Counted from the stretch's first letter, positions 7,748-16,535 are shown. The stretch is DNA of 64,000 nt from Candidatus Methanomethylophilaceae archaeon (GCA_944322255.1 CALUOK010000001.1:1-64000); one strand, 5' to 3'. Numbers and translations: made by a program. The notes: generated by a model from the sequence alone, not told the origin.

Positions 7748-9559
7748 ATGAACACGACGATCAAGGCAATCGCGCTCGTCGCGGTCATCGCAGTCGCTGC
7801 GGTGGCCCTCTCGGCGGACGGTTCCGACGCGGTGACGTACACCGACGACAGCGGGATCATCTACGAGGCGAGCGGAACGACCGCCACCGTGATCGGATGG
7901 GAGGGTGCTTCATCGGAACTCACCATACCTTCGAAGATAACGGTCGACGGCAAGGACTACAATGTGACCAAGATAGGCGACAGGGCGTTCTACGACCAGG
8001 ACATCAAGACCATCGTCCTCCCGGACACCCTGAGGGCCCTGGGTTCTGATGCGTTCTCCTGCAACGACGCGGTGGAGACCGTGGAGATCCCGGGGAGCGT
8101 CGAATCCTACACCCACTCGTTCTCCGGATGCTCCTCTCTGAAGGAGATCAGGGTGGCCTCGTCCAACGACACGTTCGAATCCGTCAGCGGTGTCCTGATG
8201 AACGAGAAGAAGGACACAATCTACCAGTATCCTGCGGGGAAGACTGAAACGTACACGATCCCCGAATCTGTTACGACCATCAGGGACGGGGCCTTCAGCC
8301 ACTGCGACTCCCTGGAATCCTTCTTGGTCAATTCCAAGAACAAGTCCTTCGTTTCCGACGGCGGTGTCCTGTTCACCAAGGACAAGAAGGAACTCGTGGC
8401 CTACCCCAACGGAAAGGCCGGTGAGGAGTACACTGTTCCAAACAATGTAGGAACCATCAGCGCGTATGCGTTCGCAGGCTCCCCGCTCAAGAAGGTAACC
8501 CTTCCCAGCTCCGTGAGGACAATCGGTGCTTATGCGTTTGCAGAATCGGCTCTGACGGAGATCGAGCTGAATCAGGGCGTCAACAGTGTCGGCCAGGGAG
8601 CTTTCGAGGGCTGCACAGCCCTGACGAAGGCGACCCTTCCGTCATCTCTCACCAGGCTCGGCCAGTCGATGTTCAAGGACTGTATATCCCTGCAGGAGGT
8701 CTCATGGGCCGCGACCACATCCTCCGCGACGATCGGCATCTCCGCCTTCGAGGGATGCACCTCGCTCACCACCGTCCAGGTCCCGGAGAGGACCACCACC
8801 ATAGACGACCGCGCGTTCGCCGGATGCACCTCGCTGACGTCGTTCACGATCCCCGACAGCGTCACCACCATCGGCGACAACGCCCTCATGGGCTCCGGGC
8901 TCACAGAGGTGACCGTCACCGAGTGCCGCAACATGGGCACCGGGATCTTCCAGGACTGCACCTCCCTGAAGGAGGTCACGCTGGAGGCCGATGTGGACAG
9001 CATCCCGGAGGGTATGTTCGCCGGCTGCGACTCCATCTCGTCGTTCGCAGTCGCCGAGGACAGCCGCCACTACTCCGCCGTGGGAGGGAACCTCTACTCC
9101 AAGGACCTGAAGACCCTTGTCAGGTACGCTCCCGCATCGACGGCTTCGGAGTTCAGCGTCCCCAAGGGGACCACGACGATCTCTGAGGGCGCCTTCGGGG
9201 GCGCAGTCTCGCTCGTCACCGTCAGGATTCCGGCGACGGTCACCTCCATCGGCGCCCACGCGTTCCTTGGATGCTCTGCACTGGAGCAGGCCGTCATCGC
9301 CTCTGAGACCCTGTCCGTGGGCGAGGGCGCCTTCGACCTGTCTACTGGTGAGCCCGTGACCCTGGAGATCTTCACCGACGCTGCGCAGTTCCCCGAGAGC
9401 GCGTTCGGATCCGGAACCACGCCGGTGTACGACGCCTACGAGAACTTCGGCGTTCCCCACTCCGAGGAGATCATGGGCGACGCCCTCACATGGGTCGTCA
9501 TCGCCATCGTGCTCGGAGTCATCTTCCTGGCCGTGAGCATAGCCTCTACCAGGAGCTGA
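7748..9559 (+). CDS. BspA-like leucine-rich-repeat surface protein
   Basis: The 603-residue protein begins with a signal peptide (MNTTIKAIALVAVIAVAAVA) and ends with one membrane segment (LTWVVIAIVLGVIFLAVSIA) and a short charged tail, so it should be displayed outside the cell and anchored by its C-terminus. Between them are many LRR_5/BspA-type repeats of about 23 residues with the signature IGDRAFYD, IPDSVTTIGDNAL, VTSIGAHAFLGCSAL. Such proteins are common in gut archaea and bacteria and are usually assigned to adhesion or host contact, though a ligand cannot be read from the sequence. The ATG at 7748 is chosen because it starts the signal peptide; the longer frame from 7421 overlaps the split gene. 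A hairpin terminator follows. Confidence 0.9.
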   Translation: MNTTIKAIALVAVIAVAAVALSADGSDAVTYTDDSGIIYEASGTTATVIGWEGASSELTIPSKITVDGKDYNVTKIGDRAFYDQDIKTIVLPDTLRALGSDAFSCNDAVETVEIPGSVESYTHSFSGCSSLKEIRVASSNDTFESVSGVLMNEKKDTIYQYPAGKTETYTIPESVTTIRDGAFSHCDSLESFLVNSKNKSFVSDGGVLFTKDKKELVAYPNGKAGEEYTVPNNVGTISAYAFAGSPLKKVTLPSSVRTIGAYAFAESALTEIELNQGVNSVGQGAFEGCTALTKATLPSSLTRLGQSMFKDCISLQEVSWAATTSSATIGISAFEGCTSLTTVQVPERTTTIDDRAFAGCTSLTSFTIPDSVTTIGDNALMGSGLTEVTVTECRNMGTGIFQDCTSLKEVTLEADVDSIPEGMFAGCDSISSFAVAEDSRHYSAVGGNLYSKDLKTLVRYAPASTASEFSVPKGTTTISEGAFGGAVSLVTVRIPATVTSIGAHAFLGCSALEQAVIASETLSVGEGAFDLSTGEPVTLEIFTDAAQFPESAFGSGTTPVYDAYENFGVPHSEEIMGDALTWVVIAIVLGVIFLAVSIASTRS

Positions 9560-9568
9560 AAACCAATT

Positions 9569-9588
9569 ACGCCGCCGTAAGGCGGCGT
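9569..9588 (+). terminator. Hairpin after the BspA-like gene
   Basis: ACGCCGCC-GTAA-GGCGGCGT forms a perfect 8-bp stem with a four-base loop, 10 bp after the stop codon, followed by a T/C-rich run. Confidence 0.6.
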
Positions 9589-9654
9589 TCATCGTTCTTC
9601 TACGCTCTTCTCCCGATTCGTTTTGCGGGTCTTCGAAGCAAATTTCCATAATTG

Positions 9655-9672
9655 TTGGAACAAAAGTTCCAA
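9655..9672. promoter_or_regulatory. Palindrome TTGGAAC-AAAA-GTTCCAA in an AT-rich spacer
   Basis: A perfect 7-bp inverted repeat sits in the AT-rich middle of the spacer between convergent genes, next to a TATA-like attattataag. Nothing that looks like a gene follows on the plus strand before 9822. It may be an operator for an unseen short transcript or simply a hairpin. The rest of the 9589-9780 spacer shows no gene. Confidence 0.3.
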
Positions 9673-9780
9673 AATTATTATAAGACGTTATCCACATCGA
9701 ATACAGTATAACAATCTGAATCGAGTGCTGGCGCAGGGCGGTAGTTTGAGGGAAGGCTCCGGAGGGCGGGGAGAATTGGG

Positions 9781-9812
9781 CTGGAACAATCGCTCTGCAG
9801 ATGGTGTTCCAG
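9781..9812 (-). terminator. Hairpin downstream of the minus-strand gene at 9822
   Basis: CTGGAACA and TGTTCCAG form an 8-bp stem with a 16-base loop, 10 bp past the stop of the 9822-10178 gene. Its position suits a terminator or 3'-end stabiliser for that gene. Confidence 0.45.
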
Positions 9813-9821
9813 ACCCCAGGT

Positions 9822-10178
9822 TCAGGACATCATGTGCCTGAACGCCATGACCGGGTGGAGCATCATCCTGGGGCCGCTGTACCTCATGACGGTCCTGATC
9901 CTCTCCCTCATCTCCGGGCTGTAGCAGTGGACCTCGCACTTGGCGCACTTGACCTTGTGCTCCCTGATGGGGCAGCGGTCTATCCGGGCGAAGGCGTAGT
10001 CCCTGAGCTCGGCGCACCCGGGGCAGAGCCCGTCCTTGGAGCCGTGGTTGCCCCGGCAGTACATGCCGATCATGGTCTCCACCGTCTCCTTCTCCCTGGC
10101 GATCCCTTTCTCGACGTCGGTCATCGCCGAGGAATCGGGATGCGGTTTCAAAGGGGTTGCGTTGTTTCCGCAACACAT
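9822..10178 (-). CDS. Nitrous-oxide-stimulated-promoter family protein
   Basis: The 118-residue protein matches the small Cys-rich family whose Pfam name is nitrous oxide-stimulated promoter. It has an N-terminal helix (EKETVETMIGMYC), then paired cysteines at LCPGCAEL, DRCP and KCAKCEVHCY, and the terminal IRTVMRYSGPRMMLHP motif. The cysteines suggest a metal site; the biochemical role is not established. The start is uncertain: an ATG at 10178 gives MCCGNN, while an ATG at 10124 (MTDVEKG) fits the usual family length better. The gene starts just after the stop of the DUF1847 gene (10185) on the same strand, so the two are probably co-transcribed. Confidence 0.8.
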   Translation of the reverse strand: MCCGNNATPLKPHPDSSAMTDVEKGIAREKETVETMIGMYCRGNHGSKDGLCPGCAELRDYAFARIDRCPIREHKVKCAKCEVHCYSPEMRERIRTVMRYSGPRMMLHPVMAFRHMMS

Positions 10179-10184
10179 CCGGTC

Positions 10185-10817
10185 TCATTCGGGGCTGTCC
10201 CTCAGCCTCCTGTAGAACGTGTCCGCGGTGTACAGCGCGCCGGCGGGGTTGTTGGCCAGCACCCTGTCCTTCACCACCAGGACGGTGACCGGCGCCTCGG
10301 AGTGCCTGTTGAACAGGCAGTCATGCCCCACGCACAGCCCCATGACGATGTTCAGGTCCGTCCTCTCGTGGTTGAGCACCTCGGCCTGGAGGACGGGGTT
10401 GCAGGTGTTGCGGCCGATCTCGCAACACGCCGGGTCGATGCCCACGTCGGTCTTGGGGACCATGCCCGCCTTGCATCCGGCGCCGAAGACCTCGAAGCCG
10501 TTGGCCCTGAGGATCGACGCCAGCACGCGGGTCTCCCTCAGCAGGGCGACGCAGGTGGCGATGCCTATTCTCCTGTATCCCATGCGCCTGGCGAACTCGA
10601 CGGTCTCCTGCACGCGGCACCACTTCAGGTAGCCGTCGTGCTCCACGGTGGCCGCCACCCTGAGGATCCTCGCATCCTCCCCGTCGCGGTAGCTCTCCAG
10701 GGACCTCTCCAGCAGTCCGTCGGGCATGTTGTCCGTGAGGCAGAACTCCGGGCGCTTCCCGCCCGTCCCGTCGCAGGCCTTCGCGGCGCAGTCGGCGCAT
10801 GACAGTCTCTCTTCCAT
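10185..10817 (-). CDS. DUF1847 family cysteine-rich protein
   Basis: The 210-residue protein opens with a Cys cluster (SCADCAAKACDG, then EFC) and carries later cysteines at KWC, ATC, GCKAGM, PACCEIGRNTCNP and GLCVGHDCLFN, the pattern I associate with the DUF1847 metal-binding family of anaerobes. Function is unknown; metal or redox sensing is a reasonable guess. I take the ATG at 10817, where the Cys motif begins; the open frame upstream reads against the methyltransferase gene and is not similar to anything. It is divergent from the methyltransferase at 10869 with only 51 bp between starts, so the two share a promoter region. Confidence 0.72.
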   Translation of the reverse strand: MEERLSCADCAAKACDGTGGKRPEFCLTDNMPDGLLERSLESYRDGEDARILRVAATVEHDGYLKWCRVQETVEFARRMGYRRIGIATCVALLRETRVLASILRANGFEVFGAGCKAGMVPKTDVGIDPACCEIGRNTCNPVLQAEVLNHERTDLNIVMGLCVGHDCLFNRHSEAPVTVLVVKDRVLANNPAGALYTADTFYRRLRDSPE

Positions 10818-10868
10818 GCGGGTGGTAGCGTGCGAGCGGTTTATGTTCCTCTCGATTGTTCCCCGTCC

Positions 10869-11441
10869 ATGGACGAGACCACCAGGGGGTTCTACGACGG
10901 CGACCCGGAGGGGTATTCGGAGGCGACCAGATGGAACGATGTGACGGCCCTGACGGGGCGTTTCACCAGCTATCTGTCGCATGGCGCCAGGATCCTGGAC
11001 CTTGGATGCGGGTCCGGGAGGGACACACTGGCGTTCAGGCACCTGGGGTTCGATGTTGTCCCGGTGGACGGTTCCGAGGGCATGTGCCGCATCGCATCGG
11101 AGTTCACGGGGTCGGAGGTGAGGAGGCTGGACTTCCTGGATCTGGACTATGTCGACGAGTTCGACGGGGTCTGGGCCTGCGCCTCGCTCCTGCACCTGAG
11201 GCCGGAGGAGATCCCGGAGGTCATGGGCCTGGTGCACCGGGCGCTGAGAAGCAAGGGCGTGTTCTTCCTGTCCTTCAAGGAGGGGGATTTCCGCGGGTAC
11301 AGGGACGGCAGGTGGTACACCGACATGACCACGGAGGGTCTGAGGGAGCTGGCCGAGGGGACGGGGTTCGAGGTGCTCGACATGTGGGAGTCCGTGGACC
11401 GTCGCGGGGTGAGATGGGTCAGCGGGATACTGAGGTCGTGA
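10869..11441 (+). CDS. Class I SAM-dependent methyltransferase
   Basis: The 190-residue protein has the class I methyltransferase core: motif I ILDLGCGSGRD, an acidic residue after beta-2 (VVPVDGS), motif with DFDGVWACASLLHL, and the later RSKGVFFLSFKEG strand. It resembles small-molecule methyltransferases of the type used for thiols, quinones or metalloids rather than RNA or protein methyltransferases. The substrate is not indicated by the sequence. The start at 10869 (MDETTRGFYDGDPEGYSEATR) is preferred over an upstream ATG at 10830 because the family begins with this Tyr-rich helix. It is divergent from the DUF1847 gene. Confidence 0.85.
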   Translation: MDETTRGFYDGDPEGYSEATRWNDVTALTGRFTSYLSHGARILDLGCGSGRDTLAFRHLGFDVVPVDGSEGMCRIASEFTGSEVRRLDFLDLDYVDEFDGVWACASLLHLRPEEIPEVMGLVHRALRSKGVFFLSFKEGDFRGYRDGRWYTDMTTEGLRELAEGTGFEVLDMWESVDRRGVRWVSGILRS

Positions 11442-11562
11442 CGTCCGTCGGAATACAGTTCTCTCATCGTTCGTGTTCGTCCTATTCTGATTATGCAGAC
11501 TAATTCGTTATCGATAAATATTCACACATCGTCCAAGTCACGAAGCGATCGGTCTGGATACC

Positions 11563-11787
11563 ATGGTCACGAAGGACGAAGGGGAGGAGATGCTGCGTGT
11601 CTTCGACAGGTACTACCGTAGGAGAAAGGTCGATGACGACGACCGCAAGATGCTGGACTACCTGTATGAAGCATCCTTCATCGACTACTCCTATTCCGGA
11701 GACGTTCTTTATGCCGAGGCCAGCGCCATCGGGAGGCAGTACAAGCCACGGCCATTCTCGGGAAAGCTGTTCAGGAAACTGGTATGA
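11563..11787 (+). CDS. Hypothetical 74-residue protein
   Basis: I do not recognise this protein. It is short, charged and mostly helical by composition (KDEGEEMLRVFDRYYRRRKVDDDD), with a Tyr-rich middle (FIDYSYSGDVLY) and a basic C-terminus. A TATA-like box (cgataaatattcac, about 11510-11521) lies 45 bp upstream, and the leader contains no other start, so it may be a real small gene. It sits in a stretch of lower GC content that also holds the next surface protein gene. Confidence 0.5.
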   Translation: MVTKDEGEEMLRVFDRYYRRRKVDDDDRKMLDYLYEASFIDYSYSGDVLYAEASAIGRQYKPRPFSGKLFRKLV

Positions 11788-11966
11788 TGGTGCATGATTG
11801 ATGTTCGATCAGATCTGTTGGGAGAAATCCGCAACTGTAGCACGGTCATCTCAAAGCCTATGGATTGAACTCTGGTGGATTTCTGCAGTCATCATGCGTT
11901 CTTCATGACATATTATTATCAACGCAACACACAATACCATGCTTAGAACACAACGTGTTTGAAAGC

Positions 11967-11977
11967 GGGGGGGGGGG
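11967..11977. repeat. Run of eleven G bases in the 5' leader of the beta-helix surface gene
   Basis: An uninterrupted G11 lies between a TATA-like box (about 11908-11916) and the ribosome site and ATG (12024) of the surface protein gene. Homopolymer tracts of this length are prone to slippage and, in bacteria, often cause phase variation of surface proteins. Here the run is in the leader or promoter, so any effect would be on expression level. Confidence 0.7.
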
Positions 11978-12023
11978 TCTGCCATTCTGTGGCTTCCCCT
12001 TCCGTCCTCCGCATGGAGGAAGA

Positions 12024-13604
12024 ATGAATACCAAACTGATGGCAATGGCAGTGTCGTTTGTATTGGCACTGTCTATATGTTTTGTTTTTATTGATACCTC
12101 ATCTGATGCCGATCCTGATGATTCAAATTTGATTTCATCTTATGTTGGCGAATACTGGGAACCAACATACACTGATTTTGCACCAACTTTGTACAAAACC
12201 GATTATGTTAATGGATATGAGAAGTATGCAGAACTTTCGACATCGGATGGTGGACAGAGTTATCAATTGATTATATCAGACAATACATACTCTGTAACAT
12301 CAAACGGAACCGTGTCTGGAGATTCTATTACCTTCACAGTCACTGATTCTGATGATTCAAGCACTTCAGGAAAAATCTCTTTTCCAATCACCGACACCTC
12401 CACAGGCAGGATGGGCGTAACCATCAATGGCACGACTACGTTTTGTTTCAAAGAAGGAAATATATCCGTATCTGGTCTGGATTTCAAACCGAGTACGTTG
12501 TACGATGCGATCACTTTGTTCCATAACGAAACAGATAATCTCGATTCTATAGGAACCTCAGGATGTTCCATTCAATTGAAAGGGCAGACGATATCTCTCC
12601 CCAGCGGTACATATGACCTTTATTTCGACTCTTCGAAGTTCATCTCAGGTCTCGAGAATACTGACGGATCCATGGTCATAGAAGCCGCCGAAGGTGCAGA
12701 TGTCACAATCAATATTATCAAAACAGAACTTCAGAGCCATGGCTCTACCAGCATAACAATCAGGAACATTGATTTTGTCGCTGATGAGGCGTGTCGTCTC
12801 ATATTGAACAACAACGATAATGTAGCGATAGAAGGCTGTACTTTTAATAACGTAATTCTCTCATCTTATGGAAACGATGAAATTTCTTTGATTGGGAATG
12901 ATATCTTAGGGAATGGGAATCTTATCGAAGGAAATACGTTCGCCGTATACGTCTCCGAATGCAGTGACATCACGATTAAGAATAACAAAATCCACAACTG
13001 TCTTTGTGGGATAAACATTGCAAACGACGGTGGCAGTCCCCTTCCAATCGATGCAGACATAGATTCCAACAAGATATATGACCTGAACTCATCTGATGGA
13101 GATGGTGTCGGAATCCAGATTTCTGGATATTTGCAGAATGCCTCTTTCGATTTAACGAGAAACACGATTGAGGGAGCATCCCCTGCAGTAAAGATTCATG
13201 ATGGAATCAAAGGACATGAAACCTCCAATGTAACATCAACAGGAAACACATTCATTGGATGTGACGGTATCATCGTATATTCGGCCAATGACAAGGGTGA
13301 GATCGTTCCAATAGAGGTCTCGTCAACTAATGATTCTGCCTATGATGTCGATGGCACGCCCCTGAATGTTACCATTGAGTCTGAATCTGGAGTCGTTCCA
13401 CCTGTAGCTACTGTCACCGATCCACTAACGGAGGTGTCTGACCAAAAGCCACCGATAGTATCGGACGATGACGACTATCTTCCGCCCTTCATCCCGACCC
13501 AGCCCGCCGAGGATGATGACACAGTCACCATCGTCGCCTGCGCCGCAGCAGCTGCCGTGGCAGCGATCCTCGCAGTGTTCCTCGTGATCGACAGGAAGGG
13601 ATGA
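12024..13604 (+). CDS. Parallel beta-helix surface protein, AT-rich gene
   Basis: The 526-residue protein has a signal peptide (MNTKLMAMAVSFVLALSICF), a Ser/Thr/Asp-rich ectodomain, and a C-terminal membrane helix (VACAAAAAVAAILAVFLVID). Residues about 240-430 carry right-handed beta-helix repeats of the NosD/PbH1 type (NNDNVAIEGCTFNNV, ECSDITIKNNKIHNC, ATLTRNTIEG-like turns), typical of carbohydrate-binding or -cleaving surface proteins. A strong ribosome site, GGAGGAA, precedes the ATG at 12024. The ectodomain is encoded by DNA much richer in A+T than its neighbours, while the membrane anchor at the 3' end returns to high GC, suggesting an acquired ectodomain joined to a native anchor. A small wHTH gene follows after 3 bp. 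Confidence 0.8.
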   Translation: MNTKLMAMAVSFVLALSICFVFIDTSSDADPDDSNLISSYVGEYWEPTYTDFAPTLYKTDYVNGYEKYAELSTSDGGQSYQLIISDNTYSVTSNGTVSGDSITFTVTDSDDSSTSGKISFPITDTSTGRMGVTINGTTTFCFKEGNISVSGLDFKPSTLYDAITLFHNETDNLDSIGTSGCSIQLKGQTISLPSGTYDLYFDSSKFISGLENTDGSMVIEAAEGADVTINIIKTELQSHGSTSITIRNIDFVADEACRLILNNNDNVAIEGCTFNNVILSSYGNDEISLIGNDILGNGNLIEGNTFAVYVSECSDITIKNNKIHNCLCGINIANDGGSPLPIDADIDSNKIYDLNSSDGDGVGIQISGYLQNASFDLTRNTIEGASPAVKIHDGIKGHETSNVTSTGNTFIGCDGIIVYSANDKGEIVPIEVSSTNDSAYDVDGTPLNVTIESESGVVPPVATVTDPLTEVSDQKPPIVSDDDDYLPPFIPTQPAEDDDTVTIVACAAAAAVAAILAVFLVIDRKG

Positions 13605-13607
13605 GCA

Positions 13608-13892
13608 ATGCCAGAGAAGGAGCATCCGATCAGCGTGCTGTGCGATGCGCACGTCATACCGATGCTGATGTTCCTGGACGACAACGGTCCGAGGTGCAAG
13701 ACCGAGATCTACGCAGCAGTCGGACGCAGCGCCAGCATGCCCCAGAAGATCGACAGGATGGTCTCCGCCGGGCTGGCGGAGGTCAGCACCGTCGGGATAT
13801 CCGAGATAGTCGGACTCATCGAGCTCGGCAGGTCCGTGGCAGACAGGCTCCGCGAAATCGACCGGCTGATGCTCGACGACCGTAGACAGTGA
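13608..13892 (+). CDS. Small winged-helix transcriptional regulator
   Basis: The 94-residue protein fits a MarR/ArsR-type winged helix: an N-terminal helix (ISVLCDAHVIPMLMFLDD), the turn-helix RCKTEIYAAVGRSASMPQKIDRMVSAGL, and a beta-wing followed by a C-terminal helix (LGRSVADRLREIDRLM). Its start lies 3 bp beyond the stop of the surface protein gene, so the two should share one transcript. A role in controlling that surface gene is plausible but not shown. It lacks obvious metal-binding cysteines. Confidence 0.7.
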   Translation: MPEKEHPISVLCDAHVIPMLMFLDDNGPRCKTEIYAAVGRSASMPQKIDRMVSAGLAEVSTVGISEIVGLIELGRSVADRLREIDRLMLDDRRQ

Positions 13893-14000
13893 CCGTCAAA
13901 CCAGTTGCCCATGACACGGGGGTTCGTACCGTGTCACCGTTATGATTCAGTAGACTACGTCTGCCGAAAGTACATAGTCGATGTGTGCATTCCCGAACCC

Positions 14001-14798
14001 ATGGCCTTCGACGGTAGAGCAGGGATCGTGGACATCGATGAGGACGAGAAGACGGTAATCTTCGACACGTACAGGCTGAAGAAGATCACCGGCACCAGGG
14101 TCGCGCCGATCCTGGGGCTCAGCGAGTTCTCCTCCCCGTTCAAGGTGGCCTGCGAGCTCGCCGGGCTTTACCCGGGGGACAAGGCCAACAAGTACATCGA
14201 CGCCGGCAACATCCTGGAGCCCGTGCTCAGGGAGTACCTCGGAACCAGGGTCACCGCCCTTCTGAAGGAGCCGCTGGGCGTAGACGACGGCGTGAAGCTG
14301 GCTGTCGAGGAACCGGTGCCGAAGGAGCAGTGCGGGTACGACCACTTCCACAACGAGATGGTCTTCGGCGGAATGGTGGACGGCTACATCCAGGAGGACG
14401 GCAAGAGGGCGTACATCCTGGAGATCAAGACCTCCGGCGACAGGGAGAAGTGGAGGGACGACCAGGGCGGCTACACCAACGTGCCCATGTCCTACATGCT
14501 CCAGGCCTCCCTCTACGCCCAGCTGTCCAATCTGGACAGAATCGTGTTCCTGGTGGGGTTCCTGGAGGACCCGGACTACGACCGCCCCAAGCAGTGGGTG
14601 CCGACGCCGGAGAACACCTACGTCATCGTCAAGGACAGGCTGGACATGACCGGCTACATGCAGCAGTGCGTGGACTGGTACAACGAGTACATGAAGGGCG
14701 GGTACACGCCGGAGTGGTCCGATTCAGATGACGACCAGGCTGTGCTGAAGTACCTGAAGGCGTACAAGCCCGGGGCCAACAAGAAGAAGCGCAGGTGA
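14001..14798 (+). CDS. YqaJ-like PD-(D/E)XK nuclease
   Basis: The 265-residue protein matches the viral-recombinase/YqaJ exonuclease group. It has the entry motif ITGTRVAPILGLSEFSSPF, the helix with GNILEPVLREYL (acidic Glu), the core FGGMVDGYI (Asp) and YILEIKTSG (Glu-x-Lys), and a following MLQASLYAQL helix, which together make the PD-(D/E)XK active site. Such enzymes resect DNA ends for phage-type recombination or repair; Cas4 is a relative but the four cluster cysteines are absent. No single-strand annealing partner is nearby. The ATG at 14001 is preferred; an in-frame start at 13905 would add 32 residues without similarity. A virus or plasmid origin is likely. Confidence 0.75.
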   Translation: MAFDGRAGIVDIDEDEKTVIFDTYRLKKITGTRVAPILGLSEFSSPFKVACELAGLYPGDKANKYIDAGNILEPVLREYLGTRVTALLKEPLGVDDGVKLAVEEPVPKEQCGYDHFHNEMVFGGMVDGYIQEDGKRAYILEIKTSGDREKWRDDQGGYTNVPMSYMLQASLYAQLSNLDRIVFLVGFLEDPDYDRPKQWVPTPENTYVIVKDRLDMTGYMQQCVDWYNEYMKGGYTPEWSDSDDDQAVLKYLKAYKPGANKKKRR

Positions 14799-14924
14799 GT
14801 CCGCCACTGTTCAGGAGTGCCTGGACGGGGACGCCCTGTCAAGGCCTCCGACACCGCGTGTTCGTGAGGGGACACGGTGTCCGATTCTACGAATTCAGTA
14901 GGAGGATACCGATTGCGTAGGTTC

Positions 14925-14937
14925 TAATATATATTAA
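14925..14937 (+). promoter_or_regulatory. TATA box of the second surface protein gene
   Basis: ctaatatatatta is a strong archaeal TATA box in an otherwise GC-rich region, about 35 bp before the start at 14967. An inverted repeat GACACCG-N18-CGGTGTC lies upstream at about 14851-14882. Confidence 0.65.
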
Positions 14938-14966
14938 CAGATACGAATTCCAGCGGATGGGATGCG

Positions 14967-16430
14967 ATGATCTGCATGAAGAAAGCTATGCTAGCGTTAG
15001 CTCTGGCGCTGGCCATGGTCGCATGCGCGACGGTGGTCGTCGACAGCAGCGACGCCGATACGACCAGTGAAGGATTCGAATATACCACAAATCAGAGTGT
15101 TGTCTCCATAACGGGTTACACCGGAGACGACAAGGTTGTATTCATTCCAGAGAAAATTAACAACAATCCTGTCGAGGCCATCAACGATCGTGTTTTTGAG
15201 AATAAAGGCATCGAAGAGGTCATAATTCCAAGTTCGGTTAAATCGATTGGCGACAACGCGTTTCTCTCATGTACCTCTTTGAAATACGTAACCATCGGAG
15301 GGACGGTTGATATCGGAAAGTCCGCGTTTGTCGGATGCACATCGCTGAAGTTCATCGACTTCAAGGCTCAGCCCGGCGCCATAGGGGAAAATGCTTTCGA
15401 TCTCAAATCCGAGCAGAAGTGCAGCTACCGTGTCTCCACGGGAGGCTCAGTTACCGAACTCGAGGGGAACGAGTATTTCGAGAAAATCGGTTCTGACAAG
15501 AAGATAGTGAGGTTCGAGACATCCGGTCAGGTTCCGGACGATGTCGGGGACCTCGGATTCCTAATCAAGGATACGGAGGAAACCATCGAGATTCCGAAGA
15601 ATGCCGAGAAACACGGATACGACATCAAGGTCTTTAACGGCGAGGAAGAGTTGGATCTGACGACTTTCAAGGTCGGTGACTCGGACCTGAAGCTGACACT
15701 TGAGTACACCTACAGTCTTTTTACTGTGGAGTTCAGGGTTGACGGCGTGACCTATCAGAAGAGCAATCTGAGTTTTAACAGTGATATCACGCTTCCGAAG
15801 GACAATCCTACTAAGGAGATGGATGCACAGTACATCTACACGTTCAAGGAGTGGGAGGGTTACACTGCCGGAATGAAGGTCAAAGACAATGTTGTTTTCA
15901 ATGCGGTCTTTGATGAGAAGCTCCGTGAGTACACAATTAAGTTCGTCGCCGACGGCAAGGAGATCTTCAACAAGGTCATGAAGTACGGTGAGACGATCGT
16001 TCCACCTGAGGATCCGGTCAAAGCATCCGAGGATGGAATCGACTACAGGTTCACGGGATGGAATGGACCCGCTGGATGGACTGTAACAGGTGATGCCGTC
16101 TATACGGCGGTGTTCGTAGAGTCCGACCACGAGTACACCATCAAGTTCGTCGTTGACGGTAAGACCGTGAAGGAGGAGAAGCTACTCTACCAGGAGGAGA
16201 TCACCGCCCCGGAGGACCCTGTCAAGGAGGATGCCGACGGCATCAGGTACACCTTCACAGGCTGGGAGGGCTACACCCCCGGCATGACCGTCACCGACGA
16301 CGCCACGTTCAACGCGGTGTTCTCGGAGTCCCCCGTGGACGACGGCTCCGGGTCCACTTGGATCATCATAGTCGTCGTGGTGATCGTGGTGATCCTGCTG
16401 GCACTGGTGTTCCTCAGGAAGTTCCTCTGA
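14967..16430 (+). CDS. LRR and Listeria-Bacteroides-repeat surface protein
   Basis: The 487-residue protein has a signal peptide (MKKAMLALALALAMVACA), three or so BspA-type leucine-rich repeats (IPSSVKSIGDNAFLSCTSL, residues about 75-150), then four Listeria-Bacteroides/InlB-B repeats of about 75 residues, each ending in a GW motif (KEWEGYTAGM, FTGWNGPAGW, FTGWEGYTPGM). It finishes with a Val/Ile-rich membrane helix (WIIIVVVVIVVILLALVF) and basic tail. This is a classic adhesin-like display design seen in host-associated microbes. The start may be the ATG at 14967 or the one at 14976 (MKKAML), which gives the cleaner signal peptide. Confidence 0.88.
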   Translation: MICMKKAMLALALALAMVACATVVVDSSDADTTSEGFEYTTNQSVVSITGYTGDDKVVFIPEKINNNPVEAINDRVFENKGIEEVIIPSSVKSIGDNAFLSCTSLKYVTIGGTVDIGKSAFVGCTSLKFIDFKAQPGAIGENAFDLKSEQKCSYRVSTGGSVTELEGNEYFEKIGSDKKIVRFETSGQVPDDVGDLGFLIKDTEETIEIPKNAEKHGYDIKVFNGEEELDLTTFKVGDSDLKLTLEYTYSLFTVEFRVDGVTYQKSNLSFNSDITLPKDNPTKEMDAQYIYTFKEWEGYTAGMKVKDNVVFNAVFDEKLREYTIKFVADGKEIFNKVMKYGETIVPPEDPVKASEDGIDYRFTGWNGPAGWTVTGDAVYTAVFVESDHEYTIKFVVDGKTVKEEKLLYQEEITAPEDPVKEDADGIRYTFTGWEGYTPGMTVTDDATFNAVFSESPVDDGSGSTWIIIVVVVIVVILLALVFLRKFL

Positions 16431-16535
16431 TCCAAACAGCCGGGGACCTCCCCGGCGCCTTCCCTAACGCCCCTGACATCCCGCCGACCGGCGACATACA
16501 TTTATCCTGTCGGGCGGAGTTCTCATCACGATACC

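Noticed and set aside
13601-13885. Alternative frame overlapping the small winged-helix gene
   Set aside because: The overlapping frame has Arg/Gly-rich content. The frame from 13608 gives a sensible winged-helix protein 3 bp after the previous stop.
14001-14798. The YqaJ-like nuclease considered as Cas4
   Set aside because: The four cluster-binding cysteines of Cas4 are missing and no cas1, cas2 or array is nearby.
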